Assembly (NCBI RefSeq): GCF_900142205.1
Contig: NZ_FRAA01000001.1
Location: forward strand, 1,262,796-1,326,795
Length of the DNA: 64,000 nucleotides
Direction of reading: 5' to 3'
From: Reichenbachiella agariperforans
Lineage (GTDB): Bacteria; Bacteroidota; Bacteroidia; Cytophagales; Cyclobacteriaceae
A program made the translations under genes and the position numbers. Every line of letters starts with the position of its first letter. Position 1 is the first letter of the stretch. Positions 63,588 through 64,000 of the stretch are shown here, in pieces. The notes below the pieces were generated by a model that worked only from the letters and a program-made list of their open reading frames with translations, did no database searches and was not told the origin of the DNA.

Positions 63588-64000
63588 ATGAACAAAGAGT
63601 CAAGAGTAAATATAGAAACCCTTAATATTTCACCGTTAGTTTGGTACAAGGCAATTAAATACGCCAACGACATGGCACGTGATGTTGGAAACTGTATCGA
63701 TAAGAACTCCAGCTTTGAAAGCTGGCTCAACCAAGGAACAATTGAACATGACAACATTCAGATTGCAAATGACTATTTGGAAGGAGTTTTATCGGAACAC
63801 AACAACCAAATCCAAAACGATTACATATACAAGGTTGCATTCGTTGACAGATACAAAATCAAACACATATGCGTAGATATTGAAGATCTCCAATTACATC
63901 CTTCCTACGAGAACCAAGAAATTACTTACATATTCGAGGTTCAGTCTCTAATTCATTATTCCCTTTACCATTTACAGAATTGGTTATTATTCTCAACCGA
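63588..64000 (+). CDS. Partial protein of unknown function, runs off the window
   Basis: An open frame from ATG 63588 continues through the last base, 137 full codons without a stop (NKESRVNIETLNISPLVWYK at the start). The product is hydrophilic, without a signal peptide or membrane segment, and no domain is recognised. Base use is AT-rich compared with the genes before it, which hints at horizontally acquired DNA, but this is a weak sign. The C-terminus is missing. Confidence 0.6.
   Translation, partial: MNKESRVNIETLNISPLVWYKAIKYANDMARDVGNCIDKNSSFESWLNQGTIEHDNIQIANDYLEGVLSEHNNQIQNDYIYKVAFVDRYKIKHICVDIEDLQLHPSYENQEITYIFEVQSLIHYSLYHLQNWLLFST

Overview
This window reads as a chromosomal segment of a gliding, marine-type Bacteroidota, most likely order Cytophagales. 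Evidence for this is the gldA-gldF-gldG gliding operon, proteins with type IX secretion (T9SS) C-terminal sorting domains, NrfHA with a ResB-CcsA fusion, frequent promoter -7 elements of the Bacteroidota form TAnnTTTG, and many lipoproteins and beta-barrels. The genus is inference only. No rRNA or tRNA gene was recognised.

Layout. 1-6.6 kb (minus strand): an alpha-E/ATP-grasp pair (the first cut by the window edge), a secreted protein, a class A beta-lactamase-like lipoprotein, a START-domain/DoxX-like pair and an AraC regulator. 6.7-11 kb: a cold-shock protein with a long terminator hairpin, a lipoprotein, a patatin phospholipase, a choice-of-anchor I protein, and MscS coupled to a cysteine-less ArsC/Spx-like protein. 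12-17.6 kb: copy A of a small inverted-repeat element, RNase HII, a 7TMR-type histidine kinase, the tRNA t6A enzyme TsaC/Sua5 and phosphoglycerate kinase. 17.6-26.7 kb: an S9 peptidase, a 21-bp tandem array beside a small HTH gene, PhzF, unknown exported proteins and Tex. 26.7-32.8 kb: TlpA-like protein, T9SS cargo (one gene broken), a TetR regulator and hydrolase that share an operator type, and thioredoxin. 32.9-38.5 kb: pxpA-pxpB-pxpC (5-oxoprolinase), a cNMP-binding/acyltransferase-like fusion, a probable small RNA, and copy B of the inverted-repeat element with a 167-bp tandem duplication. 38.8-44.2 kb: a beta-barrel, queD-U32-ferredoxin, DUF4442, a structured leader region and a 22-bp tandem array. 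44.3-51.9 kb: porin-nrfH-nrfA-ccsBA for nitrite ammonification, and an EamA transporter. 52-64 kb: a PAS kinase, dnaN, gldA-gldF-gldG-DUF4340, purine nucleoside phosphorylase, a formylglycine-enzyme-fold protein and a partial unknown gene.

How genes work together. NrfH passes quinol electrons to NrfA, which reduces nitrite to ammonium. CcsBA attaches the hemes of both, and the co-transcribed porin may admit substrate. GldA/F/G form an ABC complex needed for gliding in relatives. PxpABC recycles 5-oxoproline to glutamate. QueD and the U32 protein both point to tRNA modification, with the ferredoxin a plausible electron donor.

The least explained signals are two short-period tandem arrays (11 units of 21 bp at 19.69-19.92 kb; 11 units of 22 bp at 43.95-44.19 kb), the two-copy element bounded by GTATTTCTG/CAGAAATAC, and two structured non-coding segments at 37.4-37.6 and 42.8-43.0 kb.
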